Origin: Flavobacteriaceae bacterium
GTDB lineage: Bacteria > Bacteroidota > Bacteroidia > Flavobacteriales > Flavobacteriaceae
Length of the DNA: 52,020 nt
Assembly (NCBI GenBank): GCA_016649715.1
Contig: JAENXC010000021.1
Location: 1-52,020, forward strand
Direction of reading: 5' to 3'
The translations under genes and the position numbers were made by a program. A model generated the notes under the pieces. It was not told where the DNA came from, did not search any database, and worked only from the letters and a program-made list of their open reading frames with translations. Every line of letters starts with the position of its first letter. The first letter of the stretch is position 1. This document shows positions 31,778 through 40,594 of the stretch, in pieces.

Positions 31778-34012
31778 CTAAAACCGATACCCCAGCGCCA
31801 CATACCATTCACTCGCATTCCGCTCGGGCGAATAGGAATATTTAATTTCCATCGGACCCAAAACCGTTTCTAAACCATAGCCTGCAAAAAAGCCTGAATA
31901 ATCTACCCCGTCTATCCATCCTCCCGTTTCAAAAAGGTCGTTACCCACGTTGGCGATGTTCGCACCAATGTTGATGTGGTTTTTTCTGAATATTTCATAA
32001 TCCAATGTAAAAGTGGATTTAAGATAGGCATTTCCGCGTAGGGAAATAGCTTCATAGCCAATAAACGGAATAATGTTGTTCATCTCCTTAAAACCATAGC
32101 CGCCCAATGCAAAGTCCAGGGAAGTGGTTTTTGGGCCGCCCCATTTAAACCCACCCTCAGCGGTTAAATGCGCCGAAACTGTATTGAAAAAAGTGTGGGC
32201 ATACCCCAATTTTGCTTTTGCCAGTGAGAAGGGTTTAAAATCTTTGTTTCGCCCGTTTGCCAACAGATACCAATGGAGATCGCTCGAGAAATAAACACCA
32301 CTTTTTGGAAAAAAACTATTGTCGTAACTATCGTATTTCAAAAAACCCAAAACACTGTAATAATTGGTGCTTTCAAAAACGGTGCGCGGCAGGTTGTTTT
32401 CGTCCGTGCCGATAGTTTCCGAGAGATAGCGCAGATATTTGTGCTCCCCACCCAAACCAAAAATTAAAGTACGGCGGAAAAGTGTTTCAAAATAAAGTTG
32501 GTTGGTGAAATCGCTGTACTTAATGGACAAATTATTGATGGGCAATGAAAGCTCTGCATTTAAGTCTGCCCCAATAAAACTTAAGGGCACATCGGTTTCA
32601 AAAAAGTGGTATTTTGAAGTGAAGCCCACGCTCCAGTAAAACCCTTTGTCTATATAATATTCAAAATTATAGCGCAGATTGTCGCCAGCTATCAAATCCA
32701 GCGAAGCAATATCATTATTGGTGAAAAGTCTCTTTTTTGTGATATTCACCAAGGCTGCCGTTCTGAACAAATCGTCATAATGTGCCGCAAAACGGAGCAT
32801 CAAAGAGGAATTGCTTTCCCGCAACTGCAACAACAAGGTGTTTTCGTTGTTTTCATCTTCAATAAACTTATAATTTATATCCTGAAAATTGCCCGTTGCT
32901 GAAAGATTATTGATGCCTTCACTAAAATCTTCATAGGTAATTTTATCCGGAGTGCGCAGTTTCAGTTTGCCCAAAACATAACTTCGGGTATATTTTTTAT
33001 TGCCTTCGATTTCTACGTTTTTGATAAAAATGGTATTGAGTTTTTTAAACTTTATTTCCTTTTTTTCAGTAGGTTTTTGTTGGGAAGCCAACTTAGAAAG
33101 TTGCTCCCTAAAAGCTTCTGCAGCAATCTCCCCCGATTCCACAATGTTCTTTCCAGCATCAAAGGAGACTACCGAAAAATCCTTGATATTCGGTTGAATA
33201 TAAATATCCGTTTCTTTTCGCTTTTCAATCATATCCTTAATGGTGCGATAATTATTTATCTGCACCAAAACATCGAAAGCAGATCTTAAATTATCGCGGG
33301 TTTTAAGGCTGTCCTGCACGTCCACCCCAATAATGATGTCCATACCTTTGGCCTTTACTTCGCTCACTGGATAATTATTTACCACCCCGCCATCAATCAA
33401 AACTTTGTCGTCAATCATTACCGGACTAAAAAGCGAAGGCAGGGCGCCACTGGCAGTGACCGCCCGAGGAAGATAGCCGTGATCCAGAATCACTTCTTTT
33501 CCAGTCTCAATATTAGTGGCAATGCAGAAAAAAGGAATGGGCAATTTGCTGAAATCTGTAATGGTACTCACATGGCTAGTCAATTTTGAAAGGAGGTTGT
33601 ACATATTCTGTCCTTTGGAAAGTCCCGAGGGAAAACCAACTTTGAATTTATCAAAAGGCAAAACCAGCGCATATTTTTCAGCTTCCTGCTTTTCGAAAAA
33701 AGTTTTTGCGCTCCGCGGAATATCGTCCTGTATTAAAGCGCTAAAATTTGTTTGACGAAAAATGCTGTCCAACTGTTTTGCTGAATATCCCGAAGCATAG
33801 AGCGCTCCAATAATAGCACCCATGCTTGTACCGCCAATGTAATCTATGCGAACGCCAGATTCCTCAATCACTTTTAAAGCACCAATATGCGCCAAACCTT
33901 TAGCGCCACCACCGCTCAGAACGAGACCTACTTTTATGTCCTTTTCTCCTTTTTCTTGCGAAAAGGAAAGGGTTGAAATTATTAGGAATATTATAAAAAG
34001 AATTTTCTTCAT
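31778..34012 (-). CDS. Patatin-like phospholipase fused to an Omp85-type beta-barrel
   Basis: A 744-residue outer-membrane protein with a signal peptide (MKKILFIIFLIISTLSFSQ). The patatin domain (about 25-220) has the oxyanion motif SGGGAKGLAHIGAL, the nucleophile GGTSMGAIIG with Ser in GTSMG, and the Asp of DGGVVNNYP, giving the Ser-Asp dyad. A POTRA-like linker (about 320-400) and an Omp85/surface-antigen barrel (about 400-744, ending WYVALGYRF) follow. Family members are type V-like secreted lipases that cut phospholipids. It starts 10 bases after uvrC stops on the same strand, so it may be co-transcribed with it, although the functions are unrelated. Confidence 0.9.
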   Translation of the reverse strand: MKKILFIIFLIISTLSFSQEKGEKDIKVGLVLSGGGAKGLAHIGALKVIEESGVRIDYIGGTSMGAIIGALYASGYSAKQLDSIFRQTNFSALIQDDIPRSAKTFFEKQEAEKYALVLPFDKFKVGFPSGLSKGQNMYNLLSKLTSHVSTITDFSKLPIPFFCIATNIETGKEVILDHGYLPRAVTASGALPSLFSPVMIDDKVLIDGGVVNNYPVSEVKAKGMDIIIGVDVQDSLKTRDNLRSAFDVLVQINNYRTIKDMIEKRKETDIYIQPNIKDFSVVSFDAGKNIVESGEIAAEAFREQLSKLASQQKPTEKKEIKFKKLNTIFIKNVEIEGNKKYTRSYVLGKLKLRTPDKITYEDFSEGINNLSATGNFQDINYKFIEDENNENTLLLQLRESNSSLMLRFAAHYDDLFRTAALVNITKKRLFTNNDIASLDLIAGDNLRYNFEYYIDKGFYWSVGFTSKYHFFETDVPLSFIGADLNAELSLPINNLSIKYSDFTNQLYFETLFRRTLIFGLGGEHKYLRYLSETIGTDENNLPRTVFESTNYYSVLGFLKYDSYDNSFFPKSGVYFSSDLHWYLLANGRNKDFKPFSLAKAKLGYAHTFFNTVSAHLTAEGGFKWGGPKTTSLDFALGGYGFKEMNNIIPFIGYEAISLRGNAYLKSTFTLDYEIFRKNHINIGANIANVGNDLFETGGWIDGVDYSGFFAGYGLETVLGPMEIKYSYSPERNASEWYVALGYRF

Positions 34013-34022
34013 TTAATAAATT

Positions 34023-35819
34023 TTATACATTTTGCTGAAAATGCGCAATCAGCTTTTTTGCTCTGCTATTTCCAACAACGTTTGAAAGCTCTTCAAAATT
34101 CGCAGCAGCAATGCGTTTTGTGCTTTTAAAATGTTTCAATAATTCAACAACCGTTTTTTCGCCAATTCCAGGAATAGTTTCAAGTTCAGTGTTCAATGCC
34201 TGTTTGCTGCGTTTGCTTCGGTGAAAGGTAATCCCAAAACGGTGCGCCTCATTCCGCAATTGCTGGATTATTTTTAAAGTCTCACTTTTTTTATCCAAAT
34301 AAAGCGGAATGGGATCATTGGGATAAAATAATTCCTCCAATCGTTTTGCAATTCCTATTATAGCGATTTTTCCTCGCAATTCCAACTTGTCCAAACTTTT
34401 CAATGCAGACGACAATTGCCCTTTCCCTCCATCTATGATGATGAGCTGTGGCAAGGGTTGCTCTTCCTCCAGCAGTCTTTTGTAACGACGGTAAACTACT
34501 TCTTCCATCGAAGCGAAATCATCTGGCCCTTCCACCGTTTTTATGTTGAATTTTCGATAATCTTTCTTGCTGGGTTTTCCGTTTTTAAAAACCACACAGG
34601 CCGCCACGGGGTTTGTTCCTTGAATATTACTGTTGTCGAAACACTCAATATGTCGCGGTTCCTCGCTCAACCTTAAATCTTTTTTCATCTGCGCCATGAT
34701 GCGTTTTTCGTGACGGTCCGGATCCACTATTTTGGCCTGCTTAAAACGGTCCATTCTGAAATATTTTGCGTTCCTTTCAGAAAGATCAAGGATCGCTTTT
34801 TTGTCTCCTAATTTTGGAACGTGCACTTTTATGTCCTCGCCCAGTTCCACTTCAAAAGGGACGTAAATTTCTTTTGAAAGCGAATGGAAGCGCTGCCGAA
34901 TTTCAACAATGGCAAGTTGCAGCAATTCCTCATCGGTTTCATCGAGTTTCTTTTTTATTTCCAAAGTATGTGAACGAATTATGGCTCCATGCGAAAGCTG
35001 CAAAAAATTCACATATCCATAACTTTCATCTGAAATTATTGAAAACACATCCACATTGTTAATCTTCGGATTTACAACGGTCGATTTGCTTTGGTAATTC
35101 TCCAAAATATCAATCTTTTCCTTGATTCGCTGGGCTTCTTCAAACTTTAAATCGGCGGCCAAGACTTTCATTTGGCTCTTGAATTTATGCAGCGATTCCT
35201 TAAAATTTCCCTTCACAATATTTCGAATGGCTTCAATGTTTTCGTGATATTCCTTTTCGGAAAACAAGCCTTCACAGGGACCCAAACAGTTGCCTAAATG
35301 ATATTCCAAACAAACCTTAAATTTTCCATCCGCAATATTCTTTGCCGAAAGATCATATACACAATTGCGAAGTGGGTAAAGCCCTTTTATTAGATCCAAC
35401 AAAACATGAACTGTTTTCATGCTGGTATAGGGCCCGTAGTATTCCGATCCATCCCGAATTAATTGCCGCGTTACAAAAACCCTCGGGAAACGTTCGTTTT
35501 TAATACAGATCCACGGATACGTTTTGTCGTCTTTTAGCAGCACGTTGTAGCGTGGCTGGTATTTTTTTATCAAATTGTTTTCCAGCAACAGCGCATCGGT
35601 CTCGGTTTTTACCACGATGTGCTTTATGGTTTCAATTTTTTTTACGAGAATTCGGGTTTTGGCGTTGTCGTGCTGTTTGGTAAAATAGGAAGCCACCCGT
35701 TTTTTCAAGTTTTTTGCCTTGCCCACATACAACAGTTTCCCGTCTTTATCGTAGTATTGATAAACACCGGGCGAATCGGGAAGTGTTGAAATTTGAAGTG
35801 TTACCGAAGCATTGGCCAT
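34023..35819 (-). CDS. uvrC: Excinuclease ABC subunit UvrC
   Basis: UvrC makes the two incisions around bulky lesions in nucleotide-excision repair, after UvrA-UvrB recognition. The 598-residue protein has the GIY-YIG nuclease domain (about 12-95; PGVYQYYDKDGKLLYVGKAK), a Cys-rich middle with CLEYHLGNCLGPCEG, a UVR helix (about 200-235), the RNase H-like UvrC domain with ECFDNSNIQGTNPVA and IIDGGKGQLSSAL, and C-terminal HhH repeats (TELETIPGIGEKTVVELLKH). TATCTTTG lies a few bases before the start on the minus strand, but without a spaced TTG. Downstream on the same strand is the patatin-Omp85 gene. Confidence 0.96.
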   Translation of the reverse strand: MANASVTLQISTLPDSPGVYQYYDKDGKLLYVGKAKNLKKRVASYFTKQHDNAKTRILVKKIETIKHIVVKTETDALLLENNLIKKYQPRYNVLLKDDKTYPWICIKNERFPRVFVTRQLIRDGSEYYGPYTSMKTVHVLLDLIKGLYPLRNCVYDLSAKNIADGKFKVCLEYHLGNCLGPCEGLFSEKEYHENIEAIRNIVKGNFKESLHKFKSQMKVLAADLKFEEAQRIKEKIDILENYQSKSTVVNPKINNVDVFSIISDESYGYVNFLQLSHGAIIRSHTLEIKKKLDETDEELLQLAIVEIRQRFHSLSKEIYVPFEVELGEDIKVHVPKLGDKKAILDLSERNAKYFRMDRFKQAKIVDPDRHEKRIMAQMKKDLRLSEEPRHIECFDNSNIQGTNPVAACVVFKNGKPSKKDYRKFNIKTVEGPDDFASMEEVVYRRYKRLLEEEQPLPQLIIIDGGKGQLSSALKSLDKLELRGKIAIIGIAKRLEELFYPNDPIPLYLDKKSETLKIIQQLRNEAHRFGITFHRSKRSKQALNTELETIPGIGEKTVVELLKHFKSTKRIAAANFEELSNVVGNSRAKKLIAHFQQNV

Positions 35820-35953
35820 AGGCTCAAAGATAGTGGATTGTAAATTTTATAGAAAGTGTTTCGCATTGCAATATGTTAATTATGGGATAAAACTTTTGAG
35901 CTGTTCAAGTCAGCTTTCCCTTTTTGGTTAAATTGCACACAGAATAACCAACT

Positions 35954-36829
35954 ATGAACATTGCCATTTTATCGCGTGGGGAAGCGCTTTATTCCACTAA
36001 GAGTCTTTTAAGTGCTGGCGAGGCACGAAACCACACTATGGATGTTTTGGATCCATCCTACTGCAACCTTGCTGTGGAAAACGGAAAAGCAGCCCTCTAT
36101 TTTCAGAATGAAAAAATGGATGACATACAAGCCATCATTCCCAGAATTGGCGCATCAAACACTTATTTTGGAACCAATGTAGTGCGCCATTTTGAGGCTA
36201 TGGGCGTTTTCACTGTGGTTTCTTCCGATGGAATTAGTAATAGCCGTGACAAATGGACCTGTTTCCAAATTTTGGCAAAGAACAATATTCCTGTACCACG
36301 AACTATGTACGCTTCCTTTTTTGAATTTGAGGAACAGTTGAAAACTTTTGAAGGCAAACCAGTAATCATCAAGCTTTTAGAGGGCACCCACGGAGAAGGC
36401 GTCATTCTTACCGAAAGCGTGCAGAATGCGCTGGCAACTGTTGAAACATTAAACGCTGCTGGCGTAAAATTTTTGCTTCAGGAATATATTGAAGAAGCAA
36501 ATGGCGCTGACGTTCGTGCCATTGTGGTGGACGGCGTGGTGGTGGCAGCAATGAAACGGCAGTGCAAGATTGGCGATTTCCGAAGCAATTTGCACCGCGG
36601 CGGTACTTCAGAAATGATTTCACTTTCTTCCGCAGAAGAAAAAACGGCGATAAAAGCTGCCAAGGCTTTGGGACTGGGCTTTTGTGGGGTCGATCTTCTG
36701 CAATCCAAAAATGGGCCTCTGGTTTTGGAAATTAACAGCACGCCCGGATTGGAAGGCATTGAAAATACTTCGGGCAAAAATGTTTCTAAAAGTGTGATTG
36801 GGTTTATTGAGAGGAATCGAAAAAAGTAG
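35954..36829 (+). CDS. RimK-like ATP-grasp peptide ligase, paralogue A
   Basis: A 291-residue ATP-grasp enzyme of the RimK family, which adds glutamate or related residues to proteins or small molecules. Start MNIAILSRGEALYSTKSLLS matches RimK. Other anchors are [39 protein letters not shown], the ATP-grasp [42 protein letters not shown], and the C-terminal VLEINSTPGLEGIE with metal Glu and Asn. It is the more diverged of two copies: paralogue B at 37787-38659 is closer to E. coli RimK. The substrate is unknown. A four-unit heptamer array overlaps its stop codon. Confidence 0.88.
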   Translation: MNIAILSRGEALYSTKSLLSAGEARNHTMDVLDPSYCNLAVENGKAALYFQNEKMDDIQAIIPRIGASNTYFGTNVVRHFEAMGVFTVVSSDGISNSRDKWTCFQILAKNNIPVPRTMYASFFEFEEQLKTFEGKPVIIKLLEGTHGEGVILTESVQNALATVETLNAAGVKFLLQEYIEEANGADVRAIVVDGVVVAAMKRQCKIGDFRSNLHRGGTSEMISLSSAEEKTAIKAAKALGLGFCGVDLLQSKNGPLVLEINSTPGLEGIENTSGKNVSKSVIGFIERNRKK

Positions 36830-36854
36830 CCAGTACGCAGTATTCAGTAGCCAG
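36827..36854 (-). repeat. Heptamer array, four CTGNNYA units on the minus strand
   Basis: Read on the minus strand the units are CTGGCTA, CTGAATA, CTGCGTA, CTGGCTA. The array overlaps the TAG stop of the RimK-like gene at 36827-36829. Confidence 0.85.
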
Positions 36855-36926
36855 CAAGCAAATTCGTTATTTGAGATTTGGATGTTAAAATTTTTATTAT
36901 TCATAACTTGCAGTTAATACTCATTA

Positions 36927-37310
36927 ATGAAATACATTAAATTATTATTCATTTTCTTAATTATTAGTCAAACTGGCTGTAAAACCCATAAACAAAAATC
37001 TGACCTATTGGGAATTTGGGAATCTATCGAAAGCCATCAAACAAAAAATGTTATGACCTTTTATCAGGATTCTTTAGTATTAGATGGTTTTAGCGGAGAC
37101 TTTCATACGAATTCAGAATGGAATATGGACGATTCAAATATTTATCTAAAAAATGTCCGATTGATGGACACAATACTTAAAAAGAAATTAACTTATAAGT
37201 ATGTATTAAATCCTTCTAAAGACACATTATGGATTAAATACAAAATCGAAAAAGGATATGGTTCTACAAGATTGAAGAAAGTCGAGAAAAATCTCTTTAT
37301 AATTCAATAA
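36927..37310 (+). CDS. Small lipoprotein, lipocalin-like
   Basis: A 127-residue lipoprotein (signal MKYIKLLFIFLIISQTGC, lipobox QTGC, Cys18). The mature part begins LLGIWESIESHQTKNVMTFY and contains several strand-like stretches (SEWNMDDSNIYLKN; TYKYVLNPSKDTLWIKYKIE), similar in style to lipocalin-like Bacteroidota envelope proteins, but I do not recognise a defined family. It lies between the two RimK paralogues, 98 bases after the first and 55 before the RimB-like gene, in the same direction. It could belong to their operon or be an insertion. Its function is unknown. Confidence 0.6.
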   Translation: MKYIKLLFIFLIISQTGCKTHKQKSDLLGIWESIESHQTKNVMTFYQDSLVLDGFSGDFHTNSEWNMDDSNIYLKNVRLMDTILKKKLTYKYVLNPSKDTLWIKYKIEKGYGSTRLKKVEKNLFIIQ

Positions 37311-37364
37311 GATTAAACATACTTTTGAATACAATAATCGAAACCAAAATAAAACGTTTATAAT

Positions 37365-37790
37365 TTGAAAAGAAACATCGGCAGAATAGACAAAGCAGAT
37401 TTTCCATTGCTGAATCTTTTCGACATTGAAATGAAGGTTGACACAGGCGCCTACACTTCCTCTATCCATTGCAAAAACGTGAAAGTAGAAGACAACTACT
37501 TGAAATGTAACTTTTTGGATGAGGAACACCCCAGCTATCACGAAAAGGAAATTGTTTTTGATGAATATGATGTTAAGGTCGTGAAAAGCAGCAACGGCCG
37601 GTCTGAAGCCAGATATAGAATTAAAACGGAAATCGTTCTTTTCGGAAAAACCCATCCCATTTATTTAACTTTGAGCGATCGCGAAGAGATGCGTTTTCCC
37701 GTACTTTTGGGTCGGAACTTTTTGAGCAAAAAATTCATGGTGGATATAAACAAAACCAATCTTTCCTTTAAACTAAAATCCAAGAAATGA
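37365..37790 (+). CDS. RimB-like retropepsin-type protease (ATP-dependent zinc protease family)
   Basis: A 141-residue protein of the family that pairs with RimK (PF05618). It carries the aspartic-protease motif [11 protein letters not shown] at about residues 25-35, where Asp-Thr-Gly is the catalytic triplet, and the second conserved part [20 protein letters not shown]. Start [20 protein letters not shown] uses TTG at 37365, because no upstream ATG is in frame. In Pseudomonas the RimB protein modulates RimK. It overlaps the second rimK gene by four bases (ATGA), so they are co-translated. Confidence 0.85.
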   Translation: MKRNIGRIDKADFPLLNLFDIEMKVDTGAYTSSIHCKNVKVEDNYLKCNFLDEEHPSYHEKEIVFDEYDVKVVKSSNGRSEARYRIKTEIVLFGKTHPIYLTLSDREEMRFPVLLGRNFLSKKFMVDINKTNLSFKLKSKK

Positions 37791-38659
37791 ACATTAAAAT
37801 ATTATCGGCAAACGCAAACCTATACTCTACCAAACGTCTTGTGGAAGCAGCCAAAGCCAGAAAACATGACGTAGAGATTATAAACCACGCGAAGTGCGAT
37901 ATTGTTATCGAAAAGAAAAATCCGGTAATTATTTATAAAGGTCACAAATTGGGCCATACCGATGCCATTATCCCACGGATCGGGGCTTCGGTAACATTTT
38001 ATGGAACAGCCGTTGTACGTCAATTTGAAATGATGCACGTTTTTACAACTACTGAATCTCAGGCTTTGGTTCGTTCGCGCGACAAATTGAGAAGTTTACA
38101 AATCCTTTCCCGAGCAGGGCTGGGATTGCCAAAAACCGTTTTTACCAATTATTCCAAAAACGTAAAGGAAATTGTTGACCAAGCAGGCGGTGCGCCCGTA
38201 ATCATCAAATTGCTGGAAGGCACACAGGGCATCGGCGTTATTTTGGTTGAAAGCAGAAAAGCTGCTGAATCGGTGATTGAAGCTTTTAACAATTTGCAGG
38301 CGCGCGTTATTGTGCAGGAATTTATAAAAGAAGCCGGCGGTGCAGATATACGCGCATTTATTGTGGACGGGCAGGTTGTTGGCGCAATGAAACGACAGGG
38401 GAAGGAAGGCGAATTCCGAAGTAATTTGCACCGCGGTGGAAGTGCCTCCGTCATTAAACTTTCCGACGAAGAAGAAACCGCCGCACTGAAAGCCGCCAAA
38501 GCAATGGGGCTCGGCATTGCTGGGGTAGATATGCTTCAATCAGCCCGTGGGCCACTTATTTTAGAAGTAAATTCTTCTCCAGGTTTAGAAGGGATTGAAA
38601 CGGCAACTGGAAAAGACATCGCCAACCACATCATAAAATATATTGAACGGAACGTCTAA
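37787..38659 (+). CDS. rimK: RimK-family ATP-grasp ligase, paralogue B
   Basis: A 290-residue enzyme close to RimK, which in E. coli adds glutamates to the C-terminus of ribosomal protein S6. Start [20 protein letters not shown]; conserved parts include [95 protein letters not shown] and [19 protein letters not shown]. These give the ATP site, the metal-binding Glu and Asn, and the FRSNLHRGG substrate segment. The gene overlaps the RimB-like gene by four bases and is followed after two bases by an aspartoacylase-family gene, so the three form a tight operon. The native substrate in this organism is unproven. Confidence 0.92.
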   Translation: MNIKILSANANLYSTKRLVEAAKARKHDVEIINHAKCDIVIEKKNPVIIYKGHKLGHTDAIIPRIGASVTFYGTAVVRQFEMMHVFTTTESQALVRSRDKLRSLQILSRAGLGLPKTVFTNYSKNVKEIVDQAGGAPVIIKLLEGTQGIGVILVESRKAAESVIEAFNNLQARVIVQEFIKEAGGADIRAFIVDGQVVGAMKRQGKEGEFRSNLHRGGSASVIKLSDEEETAALKAAKAMGLGIAGVDMLQSARGPLILEVNSSPGLEGIETATGKDIANHIIKYIERNV

Positions 38660-38661
38660 TT

Positions 38662-39663
38662 ATGGCCAAAAAAGAAGAACGTGATATTGTAATTTTAAAT
38701 GAGCGCATTGGTTTGGGCGAAAGCCGCACGGTTGATTTCAGCATTGCCAAACTTTACACTTCCACAAAAGTTGATATTCCAATAATCATCGAGCGTTCCA
38801 AAATTCCGGGACCAACAGTTTTAATAACAGCCGCCATTCACGGTGATGAAATTAACGGTGTGGAAATAGTGCGCCAACTCATCGCCCGAAAATTGAACAA
38901 ACCCAAACGGGGAACAATTATTTGTATTCCCATTTTGAATGTTTTCGGATTTTTGAACGGCGACCGTTCCTTTCCCGATGGACGCGACCTCAACAGGGTT
39001 TTTCCGGGCACGAAATCAGGTTCTTTGGCGAGCAGGGTGGCATATCATTTTACCAGAAAAGTATTGCCACACGCAGATTATTGTCTTGATTTTCACACAG
39101 GTGGCGCCAGTCGTTTCAACGCTGCGCAAATTCGTATAAAACCCGACGATGAAAAATTGTTGGAGCTGGCAAAAATTTTCAATGCACCATTTACTGTTTA
39201 CTCAAATACCATTGAAAAATCCTATCGGAAAACCTGCCAAAAAATGGGAATTCCAGTACTGCTTTTTGAAGGTGGAAAAAGTAGGGAAAGCAACAAATAT
39301 ATTGCAAAAGAGGGCGTGGATGGCATTATGCGTTTTTTAGAACATTTGGATATGTTGGGAAATAGACATGTGGCTCCAGACCCCGCTTCCAAAACGGTTA
39401 TCATTGAAAAAAGCAAATGGATCCGTGCGCACCGTAGTGGTTTGCTTCACGTAAAAATAGATTGCAACAAACATGTGGAAAAGGGTGAGTTTTTGGCGAC
39501 AATTACGGATCCGTACGGAAAAATGCGTTTCAAGGTTACTTCGCCTAACGAAGGGTATATTATAAACGTGAACCAATCGCCCATTGTAAACCAGGGCGAT
39601 GCTATTTTTCATATTTCAACCGTAAATACGGCAAATATTGAAGATGAAGAAATGGAAGACTAA
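38662..39663 (+). CDS. Succinylglutamate desuccinylase/aspartoacylase family protein
   Basis: A 333-residue M14-like zinc amidohydrolase. Zinc-site motifs: ITAAIHGDEINGVEIVRQLI (His and Glu, about 53-72) and DYCLDFHTGGASRF with the third ligand His (about 138-151). The C-terminal third has LHVKIDCNKHVEKGEFLATI and NEGYIINVNQSPIVNQGD, a beta-rich domain seen in AstE/AspA family members. Known members remove succinyl or aspartyl groups from amino acids. Here its two-base distance from the RimK gene suggests it hydrolyses a peptide or amide made by RimK, or removes a side-chain modification. That idea is inference; the exact substrate is unknown. Confidence 0.88.
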   Translation: MAKKEERDIVILNERIGLGESRTVDFSIAKLYTSTKVDIPIIIERSKIPGPTVLITAAIHGDEINGVEIVRQLIARKLNKPKRGTIICIPILNVFGFLNGDRSFPDGRDLNRVFPGTKSGSLASRVAYHFTRKVLPHADYCLDFHTGGASRFNAAQIRIKPDDEKLLELAKIFNAPFTVYSNTIEKSYRKTCQKMGIPVLLFEGGKSRESNKYIAKEGVDGIMRFLEHLDMLGNRHVAPDPASKTVIIEKSKWIRAHRSGLLHVKIDCNKHVEKGEFLATITDPYGKMRFKVTSPNEGYIINVNQSPIVNQGDAIFHISTVNTANIEDEEMED

Positions 39664-39688
39664 AGAGATTTTAGATTTTTGAAGTATT

Positions 39689-40273
39689 ATGGCCGACAAA
39701 AAAACGCTTCGCTTGAAATATAAAAAACTTCGCGAGAACCTATCCGAAGATTCCATCGACGAAATGAGCCTTCAGATTGCCAATCAAGCCTTGAAAATTC
39801 CTATTTGGAATAAAACCTATTACCATATTTTTCTTCCCATTTCATCTAAAAAAGAAGTGAATACTGAATTTTTGATGCACATCCTACAAGGAAAAGACAA
39901 AAGCATCGCAGTTTCAAAGGCCGATTTTGATTCGGGCGAAATGAACCATTTTTTGCTACAGGAAAATACTGTTTTCAACACTTCGGAATACGGGATTCCC
40001 GAACCAGTTTCGGGCATTGAAATTTCACCAGAAATGTTAGAAGTGGTTTTTGTTCCATTATTGGGGTATGACCAAAACGGGCATCGCATTGGTTACGGAA
40101 AAGGTTTTTACGATCGGTTTTTGGCAAAATGCAATCCCAATGCAGTGTTTGTGGGACTATCCTTTTTTGAGCCAGAGCCCAAAATTTTTTTTGAGGCAAC
40201 AGATGTACCACTAAATTTTTGCATCACACCAAAAAAAATACTGGATTTTAAAAATATCCACTTATCTTTATGA
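39689..40273 (+). CDS. 5-formyltetrahydrofolate cyclo-ligase
   Basis: This ATP-dependent enzyme converts 5-formyl-THF to 5,10-methenyl-THF, returning stored folate to one-carbon metabolism. The 194-residue protein has the expected length. It starts MADKKTLRLKYKKLRENLSE, and the diagnostic ATP/substrate motif IGYGKGFYDRFLAKC lies at about residues 132-146, after VFVPLLGYDQNGHR. The gene is 26 bases downstream of the aspartoacylase gene and could be co-transcribed with the RimK cluster, but its metabolic role is separate. E. coli ygfA encodes the equivalent enzyme. Confidence 0.93.
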   Translation: MADKKTLRLKYKKLRENLSEDSIDEMSLQIANQALKIPIWNKTYYHIFLPISSKKEVNTEFLMHILQGKDKSIAVSKADFDSGEMNHFLLQENTVFNTSEYGIPEPVSGIEISPEMLEVVFVPLLGYDQNGHRIGYGKGFYDRFLAKCNPNAVFVGLSFFEPEPKIFFEATDVPLNFCITPKKILDFKNIHLSL

Positions 40274-40306
40274 TGTTAAACAATTATTAACCAACTAAGT
40301 AAAAAA

Positions 40307-40594
40307 ATGGAAACAACTAACCAACCTATGGGAGCGCCCCCAGATAACAATCTGGTATGGGCAATTCTATGTACCGTTTTATGCTGCCTACCTTTAGGTA
40401 TCGTATCAATTATTAAATCGACAAAAGTAAAAGAACTTTGGGCCCAAGGCGATACGGCTGGGGCACAAAAAGCCGCTGATGAAGCCAAGAAATGGGCCAT
40501 TTGGGGCGCAGTAGCAGGAGCCATTGTTTTAGTGCTTTATCTTATTTTCTTTTTTGTAATTGGTATTGGTGGAGCCTTATCAGGAAACTATTAA
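40307..40594 (+). CDS. CD225/dispanin-family membrane protein
   Basis: A 95-residue integral membrane protein. The first span begins DNNLVWAILCTVLCCLPLGI, the conserved CD225 core with the Cys-Cys pair and CLPLG, followed by the polar loop STKVKELWAQGDTAGAQKAA and a second span WAIWGAVAGAIVLVLYLIFF. Members range from bacterial proteins of unknown role to vertebrate interferon-induced IFITM proteins. It is followed immediately by a DUF2752 gene whose start overlaps this gene by about 35 bases. In Bacteroidota these two families are commonly neighbours, so a membrane-related partnership is plausible but unproven. Confidence 0.85.
   Translation: METTNQPMGAPPDNNLVWAILCTVLCCLPLGIVSIIKSTKVKELWAQGDTAGAQKAADEAKKWAIWGAVAGAIVLVLYLIFFFVIGIGGALSGNY

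Noticed and set aside
6218-36854. CRISPR arrays from the short tandem repeats
   Set aside because: Units are seven bases with no spacers, and no cas genes are present.
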